Made by a program: the position numbers and the translations under genes. Of a DNA stretch of 64,000 nt, positions 53,155 through 60,915 are shown one piece after another. This stretch comes from JAYPHU01 sp964611435. GTDB lineage: Bacteria > Pseudomonadota > Alphaproteobacteria > Rhodospirillales > UBA2165. Where the stretch lies: NCBI GenBank assembly GCA_964611435.1, contig CAZSXT010000020.1, positions 3,613 through 67,612 on the forward strand. The letters run 5' to 3'. Positions within the stretch are counted from its first letter, which is position 1, and every line of letters starts with the position of its first letter. Under the pieces are notes generated by a model. That model searched no databases, had not been told where the DNA came from, and saw only the letters and a list, made by a program, of their open reading frames with translations.

Positions 53155-54186
53155 TTAATTAAACTTCGGCATGACATGTTCCCGGAACCGGGCGAGCGAC
53201 GCCATCGCATCTTCGTGGGCCATATCGCCGAAATAAAACTGACAGACCATATAGTTGAGTCCAAGTTCCTCGACCTGTTTGGAGATTTGTTCGCCCACCG
53301 AATCCGCATCGCCGACAATGTCGGAACCGGCTTCCATGGCGACTTCAACATCATCAACCATGAGCCGTGCGAAGGCTGGCCCCTGCACGTTGTTTTCCCG
53401 CCACAGCTTTGTCAGGCTGGCGTGCCATTTCTTGTAGGCCGGCTTGGCAATCCGCATAGCGTCTTCGTGGTCCTTGCCGATGATCACGTGTCGGCTCACG
53501 CCGATGGCGACCCCCCCCTCGAAGTCGTCGGAGGGCACGTGGTGGTCGCCGCTGCCGGTAAAGTTTTCCCGATACGCGCCGATGCAGGCCTTGGCCGCTT
53601 CCATCGCGCCCAGGGTCACAAAGTGATAGCCGCCCTTGCCGATATAAGCGGAGCTTTCCGGGCTGGACGACGGATACCAAATCGGCGGATGGGGAGTCTG
53701 GTAGGGTTTGATCTCTATCGGCACGTCCTTGTAGCTGAAGTGCTTGCCCTCGTGAGTAAAGCTCTCGTGGGTCAGCCCGTTGACCACCGCGTCCAAGGCT
53801 TCCAAGAATATCTCGCGGGAGGTTTCCGGATCGACCTTGTGATAGTTCAACTCGAACGGCGACACGCCCCGGCCCACACCGACATCCAGCCGGCCATGAC
53901 ACAAATGATCCAGAATGCCGATCTCCTCGATCAGGCGCAGCGGTGAATACAGCGGCAGCAAATAGCAAAGCGGTCCCAGCCGCAGTTTGGTCGTCGCATT
54001 CGCTACCGCGCCGAGATACACGCCGGGCACCGGCACCAGGTTCAGCGGCGTCGCGTGATGTTCCGCCACGTGGTAGCCGTAGAAGCCAGCGTCCTCGACG
54101 GCTTTTACATATTCCAGGCGCTTATCCAGGATTTCCGAGAGCGGCAGCCCGTTGGTATCGACGTGATCGAAGATTCCGAATTTCAT
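53155..54186 (-). CDS. LLM-class flavin-dependent monooxygenase (luciferase-like)
   Basis: This 343-residue TIM-barrel protein of the bacterial luciferase family uses reduced FMN and oxygen, supplied by a separate reductase not seen here. FGIFDHVDTNGLPLSE opens it, and YHVAEHHATPLNLVPVPG and LDVGVGRGVSPFELNYH are typical. Reactions in the family include desulfonation, Baeyer-Villiger oxidation and ring opening of N-heterocycles. RBS AAGGAGAAGACACA precedes the ATG. The gene follows a cupin and an amidase on one transcript. Confidence 0.9.
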   Translation of the reverse strand: MKFGIFDHVDTNGLPLSEILDKRLEYVKAVEDAGFYGYHVAEHHATPLNLVPVPGVYLGAVANATTKLRLGPLCYLLPLYSPLRLIEEIGILDHLCHGRLDVGVGRGVSPFELNYHKVDPETSREIFLEALDAVVNGLTHESFTHEGKHFSYKDVPIEIKPYQTPHPPIWYPSSSPESSAYIGKGGYHFVTLGAMEAAKACIGAYRENFTGSGDHHVPSDDFEGGVAIGVSRHVIIGKDHEDAMRIAKPAYKKWHASLTKLWRENNVQGPAFARLMVDDVEVAMEAGSDIVGDADSVGEQISKQVEELGLNYMVCQFYFGDMAHEDAMASLARFREHVMPKFN

Positions 54187-54217
54187 TGTGTCTTCTCCTT
54201 GTTCTCAGCGCCTCTTC

Positions 54218-54754
54218 CTAATGTCCGTCACCGCCCTGTCGGGAAGAGACCGGTTCTGCATCAATCAGGATAAACGCGATGCGGCAGGGTTCGGCGCCTC
54301 GGTTTGACCAGGCATGGTTGTTGCCCCGCTGGACCACCACGTCACCGGCTTTCAGATGTACTTCATCGTCATCCACCAACATATAGATTTCGCCGGTCAT
54401 GATCACCGCATAGTCGATGGAGTTGGTGGCGTGCATACCGGGATGGCGCGCGCCTTCCTGCTGTTCTGCGCCGACCGAGCCGATATACGCGGCGGATTCG
54501 GCATCGCCGGCGCTGCCTTCCGGCGCAAATTCAACGATCCGGAAAATAGAGCCGTTGGGCGGCGGCGGAATGCCGATGGTGCGGTCCGTGGTGTCCGCGT
54601 CGCCCTCGTTGCTGGCCGGTGTTTCTTCGGTCACCCAAAGCAGGGTGCTGGTGATTTCCTTGGTGGGCTGACGCACATTCGGCGCGTCCCCGTCGAATAG
54701 AATGATCGCCTTGCCTTTCTCATCGTGCCCGGCAACAACCCGTCTGATCCCCAT
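54218..54754 (-). CDS. Cupin-domain protein
   Basis: This 178-residue protein carries a cupin barrel in its C-terminal half. The first motif is ARHPGMHATNSIDYAVIMTG and the second GDVVVQRGNNHAWSN, which keeps its histidine. In the first motif the usual HxH is H-x-T, so the metal site may be three-residue or non-canonical. It is about 31 bp upstream of the luciferase-like gene with a good RBS (GGGGAGG). A small-molecule sensor or an isomerase/dioxygenase role are both possible. Confidence 0.85.
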   Translation of the reverse strand: MGIRRVVAGHDEKGKAIILFDGDAPNVRQPTKEITSTLLWVTEETPASNEGDADTTDRTIGIPPPPNGSIFRIVEFAPEGSAGDAESAAYIGSVGAEQQEGARHPGMHATNSIDYAVIMTGEIYMLVDDDEVHLKAGDVVVQRGNNHAWSNRGAEPCRIAFILIDAEPVSSRQGGDGH

Positions 54755-54792
54755 ATTTCCGCCTCCCCATTTAGGTTCTCAATATCAGTAAA

Positions 54793-56163
54793 TTAAGCGT
54801 TCTCCGCCAGCCATCGTCCAACGGCCAACAGATCGGCGTCCTGCCGGTAAAAGCCGGTCACTTGGACACCCAATGGCATGCCGTCATCGGCGAGCAACGG
54901 TAGGTTCAGCGCCGGCGCCCCGATGACCGAGTTTGCATCCCCGAAGACCGGATCGCCGGTGCCCATGCCTTCCGGCGCGGATCCGGGGGCGTTCAACGTG
55001 ACGCAAACCTGGGCGATATCTTGCAGCGCGGCGTAGCGCTCGCGCAAGGCCAAACACGCGGCGTGCGCCTCTTTATATTCTTCCAACGTCACCTGTGGCG
55101 TTTTCTCCAGCCGTTCCCGCGTCGTGGGGCGCAGTTTGTCCGCGTTATAATCCAGGTAGTGATACGAAGGATAGCGGTTCTCCCAACCCCGCAGCGTGTT
55201 GGAGAGCTGGACGATAGTTGAGATGGCGTCCTCGAACGCCGCCACCGGTTCACTGTTGGACTTATCCAGCACAATGATGCTGGTGTTCACCAGTCTTTCG
55301 GTCCAGTCGATCAGTTCGGTCTTTGACGAATCCGGCGCCTGTCCCCAGCCCGGCGTTTCCAGGCGTATGACCGTTACCGGCTTTTGCGCACCGGGCAGGT
55401 CCGCCGGCCCGTCGATCGGCAATTGCCCAGGCTCGCCCCCTGCCGTGACCGAGAGATGCCGGGTGATGATCCAGGCGTCGGCCAGACTGCCGGCGAGAAT
55501 GCCAAGATGGTTAATGCTCCGAGAAATCGGTGAAACCCCCTCAAGATTAATCGTGCCGAGAGAAGGCTTCACGGCATAGACCCCGCAATAGGCCGCGGGG
55601 CGCAGAACGGAGCCCCGGACCTGCGTCCCTGTCGCCGCCGGCAATATCCGCGCCGCAACGGCCGCTGCCGAGCCGCTGGACGAACCGCCGGGCGTCCGGT
55701 TCAGGTCCCACGGATTACGGGTTGGGCCGGGCGGATCGGCCGCGAACTCCGTAGTCACCGTCTTGCCGAACACATAAGCGCCGGATTTTTTCAGCCAGTA
55801 GACGATGGCCGCATCCATCGGCGCCATCCAGCCATTGAATATCTCGCTGCCAAATTCCGTGGGCAGGTCTTCGGTCTCGACCACGTCTTTCATCCCGATG
55901 GGCAGTCCGTCGAGAACCGACAGGACCTCACCTTTCCGGAATCGTTCGGTGGACGCATCTGCCGCCGCGCGGGCGCCCTCCAGGTCCAGATGAACGAAGG
56001 CTTTGATCTGATCTTCCAGTGCCAGACGCTCAATGCAGCGTTCCAGATACGCCCTGGGGGTGTCCTCTCCGGAGAGAAACCTCTGCCGCTGATCATGGAA
56101 CGTCAGAAAGGCTGCCGTGTGCGGATCGTATGGTCCCGGCAGTGTTACATTGCTCGATGTCAT
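54793..56163 (-). CDS. Amidase-signature hydrolase
   Basis: This 456-residue enzyme has a Ser-cisSer-Lys site. K92 lies in PIGMKDVVET, the serine-rich loop is PGGSSSGSAAAVAA (about 158-171), and the nucleophile is S185 in GTQVRGSVLRPAAYCG, where GTDTGG is more usual. It cleaves an amide or carbamoyl bond; allophanate hydrolase and aryl amidases are relatives. RBS GGGGAGGG precedes the ATG. It starts the operon and is divergent from the Rieske dioxygenase with a 107-bp shared promoter region. Confidence 0.92.
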   Translation of the reverse strand: MTSSNVTLPGPYDPHTAAFLTFHDQRQRFLSGEDTPRAYLERCIERLALEDQIKAFVHLDLEGARAAADASTERFRKGEVLSVLDGLPIGMKDVVETEDLPTEFGSEIFNGWMAPMDAAIVYWLKKSGAYVFGKTVTTEFAADPPGPTRNPWDLNRTPGGSSSGSAAAVAARILPAATGTQVRGSVLRPAAYCGVYAVKPSLGTINLEGVSPISRSINHLGILAGSLADAWIITRHLSVTAGGEPGQLPIDGPADLPGAQKPVTVIRLETPGWGQAPDSSKTELIDWTERLVNTSIIVLDKSNSEPVAAFEDAISTIVQLSNTLRGWENRYPSYHYLDYNADKLRPTTRERLEKTPQVTLEEYKEAHAACLALRERYAALQDIAQVCVTLNAPGSAPEGMGTGDPVFGDANSVIGAPALNLPLLADDGMPLGVQVTGFYRQDADLLAVGRWLAENA

Positions 56164-56270
56164 AGTGCGCCCTCCCCTGGTCCAGTTTCGTTGACGAACG
56201 CCGGGTAAGCATGATGAACTAAGCCCGGTTCCGCAAACACAGAAGAGACTCGCGGAATGGGGAGGGCTAT

Positions 56271-57635
56271 ATGAAACCGAGCGATATCGACGCGTTGATC
56301 ATCGACGATCCGGCAAACCATGTGTTCAAAGTCCACGCCGATGTCTATCGTTCCGAGGAAATCTTTGAACTTGAGATGAAGTACATTTTCGAGGGCAACT
56401 GGATGTTCGTCGGACTCGAGGCGCAGGTCCCCAAACCCCACGATTTTATTACCACCACGATCGGCCGGCAGAACGTCATTGTCTCCCGGGATAAAGATGG
56501 CCAGGTGCATGGGCTGATCAACGCCTGCCGCCACCGCGGCGCGCTGATTTGTCATACCAGCGTCGGCAACGCCAAAACACATGTCTGCCCCTATCACGCC
56601 TGGGCCTATGACAGCGCCGGCAAGAATGTGGGGATCACGACCCGAGAACAGGGCCATTATACGGAAGAGTTCGACGCCGACGATCATGGTCTTCGTCCGA
56701 TTCCCCGGTTCGAAAGCTATCGCGGATTCCTGTTCGGCAGCCTGAACCCAGATGTCCAGCCTCTGGAAGACTTCTTGGGCGACATGAAGGTGATGATCGA
56801 TTTGGTCGTGGACCAAAGCGCCGAAGGCATCGAGATGATCCCTGGCACAGTCAATTATACCTACAACGGCAATTGGAAGATGCAGATCGAAAACTCGGCC
56901 GATCTCTATCACTTCATGCCAACCCACTCGACCTTCGTGCAGATTTTGAACAACCGTTCCTCCAACGACGATGTCACCGACTCGCCCTATCGCAATCGGG
57001 CGGAAAGCGGGGTGACGCGGGGCTCTATGTGCTTCAAGAACGGCCACAATCTGATGTTCGGCGGCGGCGACAAGGTGGAGGCGCGGCCCCTCTATATTGA
57101 CCGGGACAAGGTCGAAAGCCGGGTCGGCGAAACGCAGTATAAGTGGATGCTGTATACACGGAACGCCATGTTCTTCCCCAACATGCAGCTCTTGGAGAAC
57201 GCGTCGCTGCAGATCCGCATTAACCGCGCAGTCAGCGCCAATCGCACCGATATCACGACACTGTGCATTGCCCCAAAAGGCGAGTCCGCCGAGGCCCGCG
57301 AAGTGCGTATCCGGCAATACGAGGAGTTCTTTAACCCGAGCGGCCTGGCGACACCGGACGACACCTCCATCTTCGAAGACATGCAGGATGGTCAGCGTGC
57401 CGGCATGATCGACTTCAACCACGGCTATCTGCGCGGCATGCAGGATGTGAACACGGAACCAATCCCGGAAGCCAAGGAACTGGGCATGAGCCCTGACCTC
57501 TCTATCGTCGGGCCCTTGGGGCTAGGTGATGAAACCATTCTGCACGGGCCGTTGCGGGAATGGCGGGACCGGCTCATGCAGTGCCTGGCCAAGGATCAGG
57601 ACAGCGCTGGCGGCCGGCAGGTGGCCGCCCAATGA
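56271..57635 (+). CDS. Rieske aromatic-ring-hydroxylating dioxygenase, alpha subunit
   Basis: This 454-residue catalytic subunit has a Rieske [2Fe-2S] cluster bound by C86-x-H88 (ACRHRG) and C106-x2-H109 (VCPYHAW). The mononuclear iron site is D211-x2-H214-x4-H219 (ADLYHFMPTHSTF). It inserts oxygen into an aromatic ring. The beta subunit follows with an ATGA overlap. No ferredoxin or reductase gene lies next to it, so electrons must come from elsewhere. RBS GGGGAGGG precedes the ATG. Confidence 0.95.
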   Translation: MKPSDIDALIIDDPANHVFKVHADVYRSEEIFELEMKYIFEGNWMFVGLEAQVPKPHDFITTTIGRQNVIVSRDKDGQVHGLINACRHRGALICHTSVGNAKTHVCPYHAWAYDSAGKNVGITTREQGHYTEEFDADDHGLRPIPRFESYRGFLFGSLNPDVQPLEDFLGDMKVMIDLVVDQSAEGIEMIPGTVNYTYNGNWKMQIENSADLYHFMPTHSTFVQILNNRSSNDDVTDSPYRNRAESGVTRGSMCFKNGHNLMFGGGDKVEARPLYIDRDKVESRVGETQYKWMLYTRNAMFFPNMQLLENASLQIRINRAVSANRTDITTLCIAPKGESAEAREVRIRQYEEFFNPSGLATPDDTSIFEDMQDGQRAGMIDFNHGYLRGMQDVNTEPIPEAKELGMSPDLSIVGPLGLGDETILHGPLREWRDRLMQCLAKDQDSAGGRQVAAQ

Positions 57636-58132
57636 GTTCATCAGATACGACAGCGGAAATCACCGAACTTCTGGTCCGGGAGGGGATGCTTCTGGACGAA
57701 CAGCGCTGGGAAGACTGGCTCGCGCTTTACACAGATCAGACTGAATACTGGGTCCCGTCCTGGAAAAGCGAATACGAGCCCACCGATGACCCTCATGGGG
57801 AAATCTCGCTGATCTATCTGACTTCCAAAACCAGGTTGGCGGAGCGCATCCAGCGCATCCGCTCCGGCAAGTCGGCGGCGTCCCTTGTCATCCCGCGGAC
57901 GGTGCACACGATCTCAAATATTCTGGTCGAGGACGCTAAGGACGATGAGGCAATCGTCCGTTGTTCCGCCGTCACTCACATGTTCGATCCGAAACGGCGG
58001 CAGGAACAGCAGTCCTTCTGCCGGTATCAAATGAAACTGGTGAAGGAGAGCGGCGGCTGGAAGATCGCCGCGAAGAAGATCATCCTGATCAATGACAATT
58101 TGCCCACCAAACTTGAATTCTACATGCTCTAA
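57632..58132 (+). CDS. Rieske dioxygenase, beta subunit
   Basis: This 166-residue protein of the ring-hydroxylating beta family (NTF2-like cone fold) is the structural partner of the alpha subunit. It carries RWEDWLALYTDQTEYWVP near the N-terminus and FCRYQMKLVKESGGWKIA near the C-terminus. The start at 57632 overlaps the alpha stop (ATGA); an upstream in-frame start at 57560 lies inside the alpha gene. It gives an (alpha-beta)n enzyme of the benzoate, naphthalene or anthranilate type. Confidence 0.93.
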   Translation: MSSSDTTAEITELLVREGMLLDEQRWEDWLALYTDQTEYWVPSWKSEYEPTDDPHGEISLIYLTSKTRLAERIQRIRSGKSAASLVIPRTVHTISNILVEDAKDDEAIVRCSAVTHMFDPKRRQEQQSFCRYQMKLVKESGGWKIAAKKIILINDNLPTKLEFYML

Positions 58133-58144
58133 GGAACACACATT

Positions 58145-59797
58145 ATGAAAGGCAGCGACGTCATCGCCGCAATCCTCAAGCAGGAAGGAACCGAGTTTTT
58201 GTCCTGCTATCCACGAAATCCGGTGATCGAAGCCTGCGCGGAACTCGGCATCCGGCCGATCCTCTGCCGCCAGGAACGGGTCGGTGTCGGTATCGCTGAC
58301 GGCTACACACGGGTCAAACGGGGCAAGATCAACGGCGTATTCGCCGCCCAGCAGGGCCCCGGCATCGAAAATGCTTTCGCCGGCGTCGCCCAGGCCTTTG
58401 CCGAAAACGTGCCCATGCTGATCCTGCCCGGCGGTTCGGCCCTGGCCCGCCAGTACCGCCATCCGGTGTTTGATTCCGTCGATGTGTTCGGCCCGGTAAC
58501 CAAATGGGCGGCCCGCGCCCATCATGTTTCTGAAATTCCGGGTCTGATGCGTCAGGCCTATCACGCCATGCGCACCGGCCGGGGCGGCCCTGTCCTGCTG
58601 GAGGTCCCACAAGAGGTCTGGGACCAGGAATTGGACGGCGAGATTGACTATTCGCGCGTTGACGCACTGCCCCTGGCGGCGGAAAAAGAGGCCGTTTCCC
58701 GCGCCGCTGATGCCTTGCTGGCCGCCGAAAATCCGGTGATTTGGGCGGGCCAGGGCGTGCTCTACGCGGACGCGACCGACGAGTTGGTGGCGCTGGCGGA
58801 AATGCTGCCGGCCCCGGTGATGACCACCAATCCCGGTAAGAGCGCCTTCCCTGAGAACCATGCCTTGTCGCTGGGCGCCAGCACCCGATCCCGGCCCCGG
58901 CAGTTGGTCGAGATGATGAAGCGATGCGATGTACTGTTCGCCATCGGCTCCAGCCTCACCAAGACGCCTTTCGGGCCGATGGTGCCGCCGGGCAAACGGA
59001 TTATTCATTCCACCAATGACGCCAGCGACATCAACAAAGACTATGCTGCTGAACTCGGCGTCCTCGGTGATTCCAAATTGGTCCTGCAAGCCCTCATCGA
59101 CGCCATCGCAGAAAAGCGCGGTAAGGCGCCGGCGGACGGCGCGCTTCAAAGCCTCACCCAGGAGATTACCGGCATCCGGGACGCCTGGCTGGCCGATTGG
59201 GAAGATCAACTGACCTCCGGCGAAACACCCATCAACCAGTATCGGATCATCCAGGACCTGATGAACTCGGTCGATCCCGACAAGGTGATCATTACTCATG
59301 ATTCCGGCAGCCCGCGGGAACAGCTCCTGCCGTTCTGGCAGGCGACGCAGCCCCTTTCCTATCTGGGATGGGGCAAATCGACGCAATTGGGTTATGGACT
59401 CGGGCTTAACATGGGAGCCAAACTCGCCGCGCCGGACAAGCTGTGCATTAATGTGATGGGCGACGCCGCCATTGGCATGACCGGCATGGATCTGGAAACG
59501 GCGGCCCGCAACGGTATCGGCTCGCTCACCATTGTCTTTAATAACGGCGTGATGGCGGCGGAACGGGATGTGCTGGTGACCTCTACCGAGAAATACGGCG
59601 CGCTGACGGTCAGCGGCAACTACACCTTGGTGGCCCAGGGGCTGAATGTGGGGGCGATCCGGGTGGAGCATCCGGACGACTTCATTCCGGCGCTGGAACA
59701 GGCGAAGGAAGTGACCGCGGCCGGCAAACCGTATCTGATCGAATGCGTGGTGAAGGAAGGCTACGATTTCGCGCGGGATGGATTACCCGGGCTCTGA
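58145..59797 (+). CDS. Thiamine-diphosphate-dependent enzyme (acetolactate synthase/decarboxylase-like)
   Basis: This 550-residue protein has the three-domain layout of ThDP decarboxylases: an N-terminal PYR domain with the catalytic glutamate E44 (CRQERVGVGIADGYTR), a central domain, and a PP domain with the ThDP-Mg motif GDAAIGMTGMDLETAARN ending in FNN. The family converts 2-oxo acids or joins acyl units. It is 12 bp after the beta subunit, so a 2-oxo acid or aldehyde intermediate in ring degradation is likely. A carboligase or decarboxylase role cannot be separated. Confidence 0.92.
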   Translation: MKGSDVIAAILKQEGTEFLSCYPRNPVIEACAELGIRPILCRQERVGVGIADGYTRVKRGKINGVFAAQQGPGIENAFAGVAQAFAENVPMLILPGGSALARQYRHPVFDSVDVFGPVTKWAARAHHVSEIPGLMRQAYHAMRTGRGGPVLLEVPQEVWDQELDGEIDYSRVDALPLAAEKEAVSRAADALLAAENPVIWAGQGVLYADATDELVALAEMLPAPVMTTNPGKSAFPENHALSLGASTRSRPRQLVEMMKRCDVLFAIGSSLTKTPFGPMVPPGKRIIHSTNDASDINKDYAAELGVLGDSKLVLQALIDAIAEKRGKAPADGALQSLTQEITGIRDAWLADWEDQLTSGETPINQYRIIQDLMNSVDPDKVIITHDSGSPREQLLPFWQATQPLSYLGWGKSTQLGYGLGLNMGAKLAAPDKLCINVMGDAAIGMTGMDLETAARNGIGSLTIVFNNGVMAAERDVLVTSTEKYGALTVSGNYTLVAQGLNVGAIRVEHPDDFIPALEQAKEVTAAGKPYLIECVVKEGYDFARDGLPGL

Positions 59798-59877
59798 CAC
59801 GGCAAAGCCTCTTGTGCCCGAAATGCAAGTGGCCTAGCTTTCAGTTCAACACCGCTCTGACTTAAAGGAGACCGGCT

Positions 59878-60909
59878 ATGGCCATTGATATGCACTCCCA
59901 CTGGCGACCGCCAGTGATCATCGACATGCTGCGGGCCCGTACCGAGGCGCCGTGCATCACCACCGAAGACGGCGTCGAGGTGATGAAAACCGCACGCGGT
60001 ACGACCCCGGTGGACGGCGCCTTCGACGACATCGAAGTGCGCATGAAAGAGATGGACGAGTGTGGCATCACCACGGCGGTACTCTCCACCTTCGGACCCT
60101 ATCAGTGGGCGGAACGGATGCCGGTGGACATTGGTTTGCCCTTTTTGCAGGCCATTAATGATGCTTATGCGGAATACGCGACGCAGTATCCCGGCCGGAT
60201 CGCTTTTTATGCGTCATTGCCGCTCGCCGACATGGACGCGGCGGTGGCCGAATTCAAGCGCGCCATGGCGTTGGAGGGCTGCATCGGTGTCATTCTTCCC
60301 GGCAATGCCTTTGTTACGCGAGAGGAAGCCGAGAAATATGCACCCTTGATGGAGGCCGCCAACGAATTGAAGGCCATGATCATGGTCCATTGGAACCCGC
60401 GCCCACAAGATGAATGGCCGCGGGTCAAACCGCAGAACGATAACTTTTCCTACCGGCTGGGCACCTTGGATATGCAGGCCAGCCTGTCGGCCAACATGAT
60501 GACCTTTTGCTTCACCGACTTCCTGGACGCCTATCCCGACCTGACGGTCCATGTGCATAATCTGGGCGGCAACATGCCCTACGAGATTGAGCGCTTGGAT
60601 CACCGGAATTACATGGATTCGCCAGACCGGCCTTTGCCGTCCACCCAATTGCGCCGGGACAATCTTATTGTCGATTGCAATTCCTTCGGCGCACGGGCGA
60701 TCGAGGCAGGCGTCGCGGTCTATGGCGCGGACAAAATCGTTATGGGCACCGACGGCACAACCTTCAGCGCGGATTGGACCTTCAAGGCCTTGGACGAAGC
60801 CAGAATTAGTGACGACGATCGCCAAGCCATTTTGCAGGGAACCGCCGCCAAATTGCTGACGCCCCTGACCAAACTGGCGGATCAGTCGGCGGCGCAGGCG
60901 GCTGAGTAA
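59878..60909 (+). CDS. Amidohydrolase family 2 protein (ACMSD-like)
   Basis: This 343-residue protein begins with IDMHSHWRPP, giving H6-x-H8 of the metal site. A histidine in MIMVHWNPRP, VHVHNLGGNMPYEIERLDH and the aspartate in VMGTDGTTFSADWTF follow. RBS AAAGGAGACCGGCT precedes the ATG. The 80-bp gap before it may contain its own promoter. It ends the Rieske operon and converges with the ABC exporter gene, 6 bp apart. Decarboxylation or hydrolysis of a ring-cleavage or hydroxylated product is the likely role. Confidence 0.88.
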   Translation: MAIDMHSHWRPPVIIDMLRARTEAPCITTEDGVEVMKTARGTTPVDGAFDDIEVRMKEMDECGITTAVLSTFGPYQWAERMPVDIGLPFLQAINDAYAEYATQYPGRIAFYASLPLADMDAAVAEFKRAMALEGCIGVILPGNAFVTREEAEKYAPLMEAANELKAMIMVHWNPRPQDEWPRVKPQNDNFSYRLGTLDMQASLSANMMTFCFTDFLDAYPDLTVHVHNLGGNMPYEIERLDHRNYMDSPDRPLPSTQLRRDNLIVDCNSFGARAIEAGVAVYGADKIVMGTDGTTFSADWTFKALDEARISDDDRQAILQGTAAKLLTPLTKLADQSAAQAAE

Positions 60910-60915
60910 ATCCGC

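Noticed and set aside
57914..59671. A 585-codon minus-strand open frame opposite the ThDP enzyme and dioxygenase beta genes
   Set aside because: It is a frame shadow of confidently assigned genes, with no recognisable domain and no suitable RBS.
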